A stretch of 64,000 bases of DNA from Nansenia antarctica (taxonomy: Eukaryota; Chordata; Actinopteri; Argentiniformes; Microstomatidae), in contig OZ022341.1 of NCBI GenBank assembly GCA_963989245.1, positions 60,844,233 to 60,908,232 on the forward strand. Reading direction: 5' to 3'. This document shows positions 1-43,197 of this stretch, one piece after another. The first letter of the stretch is position 1. Every line of letters starts with the position of its first letter. A model generated the notes under the pieces. That model saw only the letters and a program-made list of their open reading frames with translations. It ran no database searches and had not been told where the DNA came from. The position numbers and the translations under genes were made by a program.

Positions 1-179
1 AGGACAATGTACCGTTGCCTGAGAATGCCTGGTTACCGTCTCCACCTTGTTAGTTCCCATGGTGATATAGATAAATGGTTTTAACTTTTCTCAACCGTAC
101 TCTGTCTCCTTCTTTCAAATGTTCTTCTACTCTTGTTTATTTTTCTCGCTCTCTTCCTCTGTCTCTGTCACACACTCAG

Positions 180-5754
<5,575 letters not shown>

Positions 5755-8700
5755 ACCTACACCCCCCCCCTCCTCACCCCTCTCACCATCCTCTTATGGA
5801 CCCCCCCCCCACTCCCATCAGTGACCTCACCCGCAATTGTTCTCTGTTTAGTCTTATTTGTTATTATGCTGTAATTTTGGGGGTGCATCCCAATTGTCTA
5901 ATGTGGCTTTTTGTTCTTCTCTCCTTTTATTCATCCACACTGTACTTGACCTGTGTAAAAGGAAGTTCCTCCCAAGGCTTTTGCCACATGGCTTTCACCG
6001 ATCCTGTGTCTTCAGCTCGGTCCAGTTGAAGGAGTAGGAGGCCACTTTAGACTATTGAGATTCACTGTTGGGTGTCTCTAGTATTTCTTATACCATGGCT
6101 TTGAGCGGGGGAGGCAGGGGAAGCACTTGGAGGTCAAGGGTAACCAAGATGCAGTTTGTCAACCCTAAAGCCACACGGCAAACATTTACAATCTACCAAT
6201 CCGATGCAGCTAGCTTCAAAAGAGAAGCACAGTACATGCATTCTTAACAACAAACTCGTTCTTCAAACGGTACACTATCTATTACGCTAGCTGGTTAGCC
6301 GTATTATTTGCTTATCCAATATTTTGTCTTTAATTGTAGTCCTCCTCCCTCACATTGTAGTCGTTTAGCCAGCACTGTCGCTTCATTCTCAAAACGTGAG
6401 GTTAGAATTATAAGGTTCTATCTCCATTTTTGTTCAGAATTGAGTTTTTTACATAATCTGATCCATTAGGTGTTTATTAATGCCTGTGTGGTGTTATTTT
6501 TTAAATGTTGACATTTTTGAGTTAGTAATTCATAAAATACAAAGGTTACATCTCACAAAGCATAATGGAATGTAAAAACTTTGACGCTCGATATCTCTGA
6601 ACTACCCTAAACGGAGATAGAACCTTATAATTCTAAGCTCACGAAAAGACACCAGGTTCGCTGACGTTTGTGAGAGGTAAACACTAAAGATCTACACCTG
6701 CTCTCACACCCCTCTCAAATGTTGACCTTTATTAGGAGCAAGAGCTGTAGTACTGAAATGGAGTCTATGAAATGAGATGTAATATCATTGTTGTTCTATT
6801 GTTTCTCCTTGTGGTCCCTGCCCCACATACTGTCTGGCCTCTTGGTTTTTTCTTTTTGCATAATGGAATAGTTGTAATAGTAGGTGATCAGCAGCCTACA
6901 ATGTATCAGAAAATGGCTGGAGATACAGCAACACTTCCTTGTGCAGTGTATGTGACGATGTCATCTTGCTGAGTTTAAGACTTATTTTGTTTGGCCGGAT
7001 GGTTGCCATTTTGGGAGCATTAGGACATTTGAGATTGTGATGAGAAATCATGCAAATATGGCAAATATGACCTTGTGATTCTGGTACAATTCAGTAAGCA
7101 ACAATTGCAACCACAGTACAAAAGAGTTTCTTGTGATACATCTTTACCTTGATAGGTTGTATGATGAAATGACTGGATGTACATATTTGTTTAACTAGAA
7201 AGGCCGCTACACCTGTGATTGACCAACGGGCTCTGTTCGTCTATACCTGGTGAGGTAGTGAGGTGTGGCTTCGGCCTCGACTGTGGAGAGGGAGAGAGGG
7301 ATGGGTGCGGCTCTAGGCAGCGGAGCCGGGGCGAGGTTAATTAGCAACTCCCCACACCGCCCCGGCTCACCCTCTCCACAGGCAGGTCCGAAACCACACC
7401 CGCCTACCACGCCTGGGACTGACCCGGGGGCTCTGTTAGTTATTCCTGGTTTTCATCAATGGCCTCTGTTGCGGCAACGTTGTTTAAGAACCCTTTCAGT
7501 TGGCCCTTGAATGTTTTCTTCTTTTATTATTCTTTTTCAGTCAAAGCTGTAGAGACATTCAACTTAACAAGAACATTTAAATTAGTCATTGGAAAGAAGA
7601 CTCACTGTTTATATCTAGAAGAGAAACATACTAGTAGACCTTTCAGAGGCTGTATATTGAAAAAAAGAACATGACTAATAGAAAAAAACAAAATAGAGAT
7701 GCCTTTTTCTACCAGCATGACAGTGAATGCTGACACATGCATGACTTTGAACAACGGAGACGACCGTTTCTGATGCTCACCCAGCTGAATTGACATATTT
7801 ATAACAACCAGTTGCTCCACATATCTCATCACACCACGCCTCACTGACTGGACAATTTCGAAACAAAACCCCATCACCCCGTTATCCATTTCAATGACAT
7901 TTTTTGATGAGGCCCCCACATCCCCTCCCCGCCGACCTTTGTTGAGAGTTGCCATGTACTGTGGGGAGACTACCCCTGGACTAAGTAAATGTAATTGTGC
8001 AATAACACCGGTACAGTATACAGTGCCGTGATGTATATGGGGGGCGGGGGGGGGAGAGACGGACATCTTAATTTCTGGCATCCTCATCGGGGCAGAATGG
8101 GAGGAGGGGGGAGGTATATTTAAAGGTGCTCTGCATAATCTCTTGTTTCCTCCGACAAGTGAGGCCCTAGAATATCAGTTTGTAATCATTTGGGTGAGTG
8201 TGGGCAAGTGTTAACTGCCACTGAATTATTTAAATTCTGAAGTAACCGCCCCCAATGTCGAAGAGAGGGGGGTGGGTGGTTTTGGGTGGAGGAAACAGGA
8301 ATTAAGGAGCGTACCTTTTAAAATGAGAAAAATAATGGTTTGAAATGAATGTCTTTTATTTTTTATTTTTTTTGAGAACTGTGACCAAAGTCTTGTTTAG
8401 TTGTTTAGTGGGTGCCATGCACAAACCTCACTTCACCCTCACCCTTAAATCTCCCTGAGTATTGCCGACTCTTAGATCATTTCACAACCCAAAAGGCATG
8501 CACATGTACAGTACTGGTACATAGGACCTTGGGGAATGAGTGTGAATGTTCTGCTCTGCCAGCAAATTGACCTTGATCTTAATCATCGCTGTAGCTGTCA
8601 ACAGGTTTTTATTATTTGATTATTGCGTATTTTCTTCTGATTGTTTTGACAGTTATTGGGCATTTTCTCCCCCAATGCTTTTAGGCTAAGCCTCAGTGAG

Positions 8701-9590
8701 GTCACTGTTACAGTACAATACTCACCCTTTGGTTTGCAACCACATACCAGTAGACAGTTAAATACAGTGATTGGTGTTGGGGAAACATGCAAATCAGCCT
8801 GTGACCACCTCCGAGAAGGATTAACATGAATTTTGTACTTGTGTCTGTGCGTACAAGCAATTGCGTGAACAAATCTGATAGGGCAAGTTGATGCAATTGT
8901 TCACTTCTGGCTACGATATGTTACATGTTTGTAAAGGAAACAAATGAAATTCTTACTTTTTACATAGTAAATCCCCCAAATGCTTGAAACAGGAATACTG
9001 TCTTAATTTAATCCAATTGAGAAAATCCAATCTTTTGCTATAAAAACCATTGACTGAAAACATTTAATAATGATTCACGTTGTGTCCCAATTCCCTATGG
9101 GTTTGAAGAGTGTTAAGGCCTTATTTGGTTTGGAGTTAGGTGAAGCCCCTAAATTAAATGATTCTCAAGGAAATGTTTCAGATCGTTTTACTTTGATAAT
9201 TCATGCAAAATAAATGTTAATGAATGTAAAACATATATTTAATTATGTCGTCCCATTCCATATTTGTATGTTTTGTATATTTACTTGTTTACTTTTTTGT
9301 CTTTTTTTTTTTTACTTCCTTATTTTTAAACAATTTACCTAATGGTTGCTTATTGACTGATTCTCCCTAGGTGACTCACCATTTGAATTGGGGAGTGAAG
9401 AAAATGTTTAAACAATAATTTAAGTTATTTCATTAACCTTTTGCAGGCCCCTGTGTGAAATGAGAGATTGAATGATTGAATGCACCAGCTTTTGTGAACA
9501 AAGAACAACATTTCCTTTACTGTGTTAGCATAATGTGGCATTATTTTTCATTGGGACTCAGAAATAAAGATTTTTTGGACAATATTGTTG
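5755..9590 (+). other. akt1: akt1 3'UTR and polyadenylation signal
   Basis: No coding exon follows the akt1 stop. The first convincing poly(A) signal is AATAAA at 9563-9568, followed by a GT-rich stretch (about 9585-9600), so the transcript probably ends near 9585-9590, giving a 3'UTR of about 3.8 kb. It holds short homopolymer runs of C and G and a complete MITE at 6396-6642 that could fold within the message. The small ORFs here have no recognisable domains. The UTR extent is inferred; shorter isoforms are possible. Confidence 0.55.
6396..6642. mobile_element. MITE family A, copy 1 (terminal inverted repeats about 28 bp)
   Basis: The left terminus GTGAGGTTAGAATTATAAGG continues to GTTCTATCTCC. 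The right terminus is its near-perfect reverse complement (GGAGATAGAACC ... CTCAC). The interior matches, in reverse orientation, the copy at 24134-24352. No reading frame. Superfamily unclear; no clean target duplication was identified. Confidence 0.82.
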
Positions 9591-9649
9591 TGTTGTGCTT
9601 CCTTTACCCCAAATAACAACTAAGAAATAACCTTGACTTTTCTGTGAGG

Positions 9650-9822
9650 CTCTAATACTGTCATACCGTCATACTGTGAGGCTGTAATACTGTCATACCG
9701 TCATACCGTCATACTGTGAGGCTGTCATACTGTAATACTGTCACACTGTCATACTGTCATACTGTGATACCGTCATACTGTGATACCGTCATACTGTCAT
9801 ACTGTGATACCGTCATACTGTG
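9650..9822. repeat. Short-period tandem repeat (about 8-10 bp)
   Basis: Irregular tandem copies of 'gtcatactgt' and 'gataccgtcatactg' type units run just past the inferred akt1 3' end. Confidence 0.85.
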
Positions 9823-9999
9823 CTTAGTGAACAGTGTTTTAACTATTTAAAAGAAAAGATATGGGTTATGGTTAAATGATCTGTGATACAATATTAGTCA
9901 TACTGTATATTGGTTCTGGACATTGTCCAACATATCATGGCATGCAAGGCATGCAATCTCTCTATTAGGTGCTGTAAGAGCAGGAGGCCCCAAGCCAAG

Positions 10000-10558
10000 T
10001 CCAGGCTACAGAACATGTGTCCTGGGAGACAGGTCTCAGGTGTCCAGGCTACAGAACATGTGTCCTGGGAGACAGGTCTCAGGTGTCCAGGCTACAGGAC
10101 GTGTGTCCTGGGAGACAGGTCTCAGGTGTCCAGGCTACAGGACGTGTGTCCTGGGAGACAGGTCTCAGGTGTCAAGGCTACAGAACATGTGTCCTGGGAG
10201 ACAGGTCTCAGGTGTCAAGGCTACAGAACATGTGTCCTGGGAGACAGGTCTCAGGTGTCCAGGCTACAGGACGTGTGTCCTGGGAGACAGGTCTCAGGTG
10301 TCCAGGCTACAGGACGTGTGTCCTGGGAGACAGGTCTCAGGTGTCCAGGCTACAGAACATGTGTCCTGGGAGACAGGTCTCAGGTGTCCAGGCTACAGAA
10401 CATGTGTCCTGGGAGACAGGTCTCAGGTGTCCAGGCTACAGGATGTGTGTCCTGGGAGACAGGTCTCAGGTGTCCAGGCTACAGGACGTGTGTCCTGGGA
10501 GACAGGTCTCAGGTGTCCAGGCTACAGGACGTGTGTCCTGGGAGACAGGTCTCAGGTG
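10000..10558. repeat. 43-bp minisatellite, about 13 copies
   Basis: The unit of 43 bp (core CTGGGAGACAGGTCTCAGGTG) repeats about 13 times with few variants: GAACATG versus GGACGTG, and TCCAGG versus TCAAGG. Because 43 is not a multiple of 3 and no phase contains a stop, all three plus-strand frames stay open for about 600 bp. That explains three overlapping 195-237-codon ORFs that are not genes. Confidence 0.95.
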
Positions 10559-10623
10559 TGCTGCATCCCAGCAGGGAGCCAAACTGGATTATCGAGCTTG
10601 TTGAGGTAGGAGCATCATATTAG

Positions 10624-11075
10624 CAGGGTACCCAAACCTTCTGAAACATCAAATTCAAGCACCTTACTAGGACTTTCAAGACTCAATTCCCTCAAATTCA
10701 AGGACCCAACGCAGCATAGTTTGAGACAGATCTAGATGAGAATTTATATAATAGGAACTATCCGCTCACAGACAACTAAAAAGATAGGCTTGAATGTGTG
10801 AACAGTAGATGGTCTCTTGCCTTCTCTACCACAGCACAGCAAAACAATATATTGTGAAATATGAGTAAAGTTGAGCAATACAGACACTTATTTACTAGTT
10901 GACGAGCTAAGTAAAACATTTTGGAATATATATATTTTTAGAGAGAGAGAGAGTGAGGGGAATTCAAGCACTTTCAATGACCCATGTCTATTTTCAAAAA
11001 CTTTTAAGACCTTGATTTTTTTTTCTTCTCAAATTCACAAACTTTCAAGGATTTCAAGGACCTGTGGAAACCCTG
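10624..11075. mobile_element. Non-autonomous DNA transposon with 6-bp flanking repeat
   Basis: It begins CAGGGTACCCAAACCTTCTG and ends in the related inverse of CAGGGTTTCCACAGGTCCTTG. It carries repeated 'aattcaagcac' and 'tttcaagga' motifs typical of a common fish repeat. TATTAG directly flanks both sides (10618-10623 and 11076-11081), a likely target-site duplication. No transposase frame is seen; a hAT-like origin is a guess. Confidence 0.6.
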
Positions 11076-12059
11076 TATTAGGTAGTGCCTGGTCTGAAGG
11101 GGTTAGACAGGGACAGCTCCACCCTTCAGCCTGTTGGGCGCTTCTAACAATATCAGCTTGGTGAGACATTGACTACACTGTAATATCAATGGGGAAACTA
11201 CATTAGGCAGGTAAATTATTGACAAAGCATCTGGAGATTAAAAAAAAAAAGTAATCATATCACATTATTAAGATTATTTAAGCATTATGAGCTATTTGAG
11301 TCCTTTAAATACATGTCTGTTGATTAGAACAAATGGTTACTTTCCTAGGCTGCTTATTTGTCAATTTGGCCCATTTCTGCGGCCTGTGTTTTGGGAAACA
11401 AACGTATCCGTATGATACCACAGCTCAGTGGTTCGCACTATAATATAGTCTTATTAATGCCTCTTATAAGGTACTGTAACTGATAGTCATATTTTGGAAA
11501 ATGTTGTATAGGGCGCCATCTACTGGCAATACGAGTAGTTGATATCAGCTAAACATGATCAGAATGGCCCACCTTGCAGTGGTAATGCTTATTTCTATTT
11601 AATATTAGCATTTTCAGCAAAATCAAGTAATAACCATCGATTGGGTTCAAACAACCCGTAGGTGTTAAAGCACGATACATTTCAGGAAGAATCATTCAGG
11701 ATGTATATTCGATTGTGGAAAAATGACCAAATAAAGGAGAAAAAGGCGTACAAATAAAATGCAGAGAATATCACGTTGTCCAGTGCAACAGTTTTTTCAC
11801 AGGAATATAAAATTAGACCTACACCAAAAAGCAATTGTATTTCGTAATCAAGGGCGTGGGTTTTACCCCCCAAAAGGCGTGGCAGAATCATTTTACCTGA
11901 CGAAAGATGAAAAGGCCCGACGCACACGGCATCGAAGCAGCAATCCAGCGCTCAAAGCTTATTTCGGTAACAAAACTCTTCGCACGTATCTGATATGTGA
12001 CAGTGTGACTCTCTGTGACAATCATTTTAATCTCATTCTGGGAAAGGAAACAAAAGATA

Positions 12060-12067
12060 TGACGTCA
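12060..12067. promoter_or_regulatory. CRE palindrome TGACGTCA
   Basis: A perfect cAMP-response-element palindrome lies about 200-500 bp upstream of the presumed first exon of cep170b. The location makes a promoter role plausible, but a single 8-bp match can occur by chance. Confidence 0.35.
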
Positions 12068-12249
12068 CCCCCAAAACGGGTCCATACATAGTATGCCCCC
12101 CCCCCCCCCCCCACGTGAATGACCAGCAAGCAGCAAACCATATGATCAATATCTGCATTTCAAACCCATTAACCCTTTAAAACAAATCGGCTACATTTAA
12201 TTTAGATAACAGATCGGTGGGTCATAGAGCTACATCCTCCAGTGTGTCT

Positions 12250-12593
12250 GCTTGTCGCTAGGGAGCAGGTGCGCCCAGCAACGTCTGATATTCTAGCCGC
12301 CGGTGGGGTTGCGTCAACACTCTGCCGAGCTGGGAGAGGCGGGTGCTGGTGGGACGGTGGGCGACACCGAATGCCATAACAGTAACATCTGATAACGCCA
12401 CCGAACTGAACCGTGCATGGGATTCACCTGGACCAGCGACGACAACCAAACGACCGGCAGCCAATATTCACCGACAACAAGACTACATTTTCAAAGGATT
12501 GTCGTCAAGCTACCAGTGTCAAGTATCTATTCCAGCTATTCGATGGTGACATCGTGTGTCGGTTTTTGGATGGGAGCCGCATCTGGAATATAG
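12250..12593 (+). promoter_or_regulatory. cep170b: Probable cep170b promoter-proximal region and non-coding first exon
   Basis: This GC- and CpG-richer segment ends at a strong donor-like GTAGGT (12594). The first coding exon starts at 16407 after a good acceptor but carries 33 nt of 5'UTR before its ATG, so an upstream untranslated exon is required. This is the best candidate for it. The transcription start is not determined. Confidence 0.4.
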
Positions 12594-14379
12594 GTAGGTT
12601 CGCAGGACTGGACACCACTGGGAAGCGATAATAATAATGCATATGATCGTATGTCATCATTCCTGTTTGTTTGTTTTTCGGTGAGGCGGGTGGGAATAAT
12701 ATTGACACTGTTCCATGTAGGCTAGTCTAGAATATAGCCGCTGAAGATCTACACATTGACTGAAACATGGGCTGGAGGCTAGGCTTTTGGCGATGCACGC
12801 CTTTTTTTTATTTATTCCAGTGATAGGCCTTACACACTCACTCCTGTCCATACTAGGCCTATTTCTGACAATCACCCTCTGGTTTTGTCAATATTATTAT
12901 AGTATTGAATTGCACACTGCCTGTGCCTGTGATCTTTAACATTGTCAGTGTCTAGGAAAGGTCCTCTCTGTAATTCTCTCTAACGCGATACGAGCGTCGG
13001 GACCGTGTTATCAGCCGGGGTGTCTGATCTCAGTTATTATAACAGACCGTTATGACGCTGAATTGTCAGTGGTGTCGAGAAACGGGTCGACTCGATTCAA
13101 GGACACATTTGGGTTCAGCATTGGAATGCAATGGATCCGGATGGTGAATCAATTAAAGTCTACTTAATACACTCATTTTAGAAATGAAATGTATCATGTG
13201 CATTGCACCCCAAGACGCGAGTCGCAATGGAAGGTGGACACTGATGGAATACACGTGCCAGGATGAATAAAATGTTCATCAATGATTTAGATTGGCTGTA
13301 TAGACCTGTAGAAAGCGGTTTCATTGTTTCCTAACAGGCAGATGTCACTGGCTTTAAGGCCGATGTTAACAGTTATTCTGGGTTTTGAAAAACAAAATTA
13401 CCGCTGGAAAATGACCCCCAGAGATGATGGTGTTGTTGTCAAGCAAGGAGTTTTCATCTAATTCATTTCATTAATGAAAGAGAGACCACTGTTGCAGTAG
13501 GCCTACTGTAGATGACTGGATTACTACAGTACACAGCAGCGTCATATCACTCCCCCTGCTCCTCATAGTCACCCTCAAGCCAATGGAGTGAATAAGTGAA
13601 CCTGGATGAGACAAGACATTGAATAGGAAATACTTCTATTGAGAAATGTAATATTCCAAAGCCACAGCATTATCACTTGGCGGATGTGCTCCCAGTGCTG
13701 GACTACTGCTACTAGCCTATTACAGTAGACTTTTGAAAAGCAACTCAACCTTGTATAGCTGTTAGGCCTACCTTATGTCTGGATCGCCCTATTACTCTCA
13801 ATATTATTTATCATGACATGAGGAATCATGCTTAACTAAGCTTAAGCCTTGAACCTCACGACTGAAAAAGAAGCGTTCAGTTGATAGATTCTGTAAAGGC
13901 CTAAACTACTCCTGCTCACTGTCATGAAAGGCCCACAAAACACACAATGTTGCACATCTTGCACTATATTGTACTATATTACTGCTTTGCCGGCTCTCTG
14001 CTTAATGGAGGGGACGTAACACAGATCTTGCCTCAGGAACAGAACATTCACACTGTTGCAAATACCAAGACTTAGTGCTCAGTTAGTTGCTACTACTGCA
14101 CAGTTTATAGTCCTCCTATCTCAGAATTTGTATGGTGACCAGATGCCAGAGGTTAGCATACATATATGTTAAGTAAGAATGTTAGGTAGTTAAGTAACCG
14201 GCTGCCTTTTGGATCTTCTGTGCATACACAGGCTTTTTTCTAAATGTGTGTTTATTTTATTTCCTAGAATTCGCTGATTGCCTTTGATTCAGTGATATAT
14301 TTTTTTTTAATCTTCTCTTTTCTTTTAATTTGATCATATCTTGTATTGTATTGTGTTGCATCTTATTTAATTTCCTGCA

Positions 14380-14468
14380 TTTTACCTGTACTACACCTGT
14401 GAAGCACTTTGGTTCAGCTGCTGCTGTATGTAAACGTCGTGCTATACAAATAAAGCTGACTTGACTTG
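14380..14468 (+). mobile_element. LINE 3' tail (GCACTTTGG family)
   Basis: The stretch 'gtgaagcactttggttcagctgctgctgtatg...aataaagctgacttgacttga' nearly repeats the tail at 51901-51985. It has a short TTGACT-type terminal repeat, as in L2/CR1-group elements. Confidence 0.75.
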
Positions 14469-14939
14469 ATATCTAGGCGTGTGGATCTGATGTTTTACAG
14501 TAGGAGTCCACATGGTAGCATCCTCTGAGTTTGGCCTCCCTTGGCACCAGCCCTAAAGCTGGCTGTCTCATTGCAGAGCTGAGCGATACCCAGGGGGGTT
14601 ATGGGTCGACACCCTAGCTACGGCTCCCTGCTGTGTGACATTGAGGGCACACAGTTGTTAGTCTCAGTCACAGTTAGCCGTTAAAATACTTCATTATGGT
14701 TGTAATTTCAAATAGGCTACTGGTCTCGTTTCCACCCTGACACCAGTCTGGCATTGATTTTTCGATGATACATTCTCTCTCATCTCTCATTTCCTGTGAT
14801 CAGCATGCTGCAGGGAATCTTGGGAATGTTGTGTGATGTGGTATAGTCACACAAGTGCATTTAATGAGACAGCGAACTCAAATGATGAGCAGTTGATAAC
14901 TCTGTGCCTCCCGCATAGCTACAGTACATGCTCACGAGA

Positions 14940-15262
14940 GTGACATGCAGGCCTTTTCTATTGCAGCCCCTAGACTGTGGAATAGCATCCCCTTCTCCAT
15001 CAGATCTGCCCGCTTCATCGATTCCTTTATATCCAGGCTAAAAACACACTTATATTCAGTGTTTCCATAATGTGGTTTTGATTCGTGCCCGTTGATGTTC
15101 TTTATGTATGTTCTATGTAGGCCTATGTCTTTATGCTTATGTTATTGTGAATCTATATATTGTGATTTTATTGTCTTTATTGTGATTTTAATCCATGTAC
15201 AGCACTTTGGTCAGTGCAAGTTGTTTTAAATGTTCTTTATAAATAAATATGACTTGACTTGA
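14940..15262 (+). mobile_element. LINE 3' end with C-terminal ORF2 remnant
   Basis: A degenerate frame containing a 'PRLWNSIPFSIRSARFIDSF'-type block, the end of L2-like ORF2, is followed by a 3'UTR, 'cagcactttggtcagtgcaag' and a TGACTTGACTTGACT tail. 5'-truncated. Confidence 0.7.
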
Positions 15263-16439
15263 CTGTAGTAACATCAGAAGATATAGCCTACACCTGCTTG
15301 GCTGTTTTACTCTATACAGTATTTGTGTCTGTTCTTACTTGTTCCCATCTTTATTTTCCAGAATGCTAATATTGTCTCGAGAAGTATGTAGCTAAATATT
15401 GTCTACCGGTACTTCATGATAAGCCAGAATGTTCAATGAGCGTCATCATGTAAGACCATGACAGTACGCAAATATGTGTATCCCGGGAGACTGTGGACAG
15501 TAGAGATAAAAATCAGAGGATGGGCTCATTGTAATGCATGGAATGGAATGAGGAATTGTGTCAAACACACGTATGTACCTACCCAATGACATTTTCACAA
15601 GCAAAGATATGCCAAAAAGTGAGCAATGTCAGATATCTTAACTGTAATAGTTCTAATTGACGCAATGGAACATAACATTTGAGTACTGCAACTAGTGTTT
15701 GCATGATGTGCATGGCATTTCAGTCTGTTTACTTAAACAGTTGATTAATCACTGTTTCTTGAAAACATTGTTAGACAATTCAAATCATGCTGTAGAGTAC
15801 TCTTTGTGTTGTTGGGTATTTGTTGCTCAGTTCAGGAAATATCTTTGAAATCAGTAGTTTTGTTTCAGATTGTTTTGTTCGTTGAGTGGATGCCAGAGTT
15901 TGAGTTGCTCTAGCTTTCATTTTTACGGTATTGGCTAATGTATCTACAAAACATAGCTGTCCATGTTACTGGTGTTACCAGTGAGGCCTGTGTGTTACCA
16001 TAGAGACATTACTTTTGTTGTTCACTGAATGTATTATTGGCACAAGATTGTCAAATTGAGAGATGGTACTGCAATACCTGAGCTTTTGTATAAAATAAGA
16101 AAACTCCTAACAATTTGTTTTCTTCCCCTCTCTAGCACTGTGACAGCTGGTGGCACTTGTTCTTATCAAAGATTTTACTTAACAATGACTGTAATGTATA
16201 GTTGATCACTTACTTTAGACAAATGTACTTTTGTATTGTAAATTGTAAGTTGATTTGGATAAAAGCTGCCATTAGCACTTCTCTACATGATGGTAATAGT
16301 TTAATGTACTGTAGACCTGTAACAATGTTATAACACTGGATTATGTTCTCATGTAACATTCTTGTGAGCTTCTCTGAGATGTTTGTCTCCTGTGTGTCTG
16401 TCCCAGGATGCAAAGGGGTTTCCTGTGGGGCATCTGAAG

Positions 16440-43197
<26,758 letters not shown>

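Larger units (their letters stand above)
9591..12249. other. Intergenic region akt1-cep170b
   Basis: No exon-like segment was found. Contents are the two tandem repeats at 9650-9822 and 10000-10558, an inverted-repeat transposon at 10624-11075, AT-rich unique sequence, a CRE-like palindrome (12060-12067) and a C run at about 12097-12112. In human the ZBTB42 gene lies between AKT1 and CEP170B; no BTB or C2H2 zinc-finger reading frame is visible here. Confidence 0.7.
12594..16406 (+). other. cep170b: Presumed cep170b 5' intron
   Basis: Mostly unique AT-rich sequence with no exon-like segments that I can support. Two LINE 3' ends are the only recognisable repeats (14380-14468 and 14940-15262). 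Confidence 0.45.

Noticed and set aside
9910..10623. Three overlapping long plus-strand ORFs (up to 237 codons)
   Set aside because: They are three frames of a 43-bp tandem repeat without stops; there is no conserved domain and no preference for one frame.
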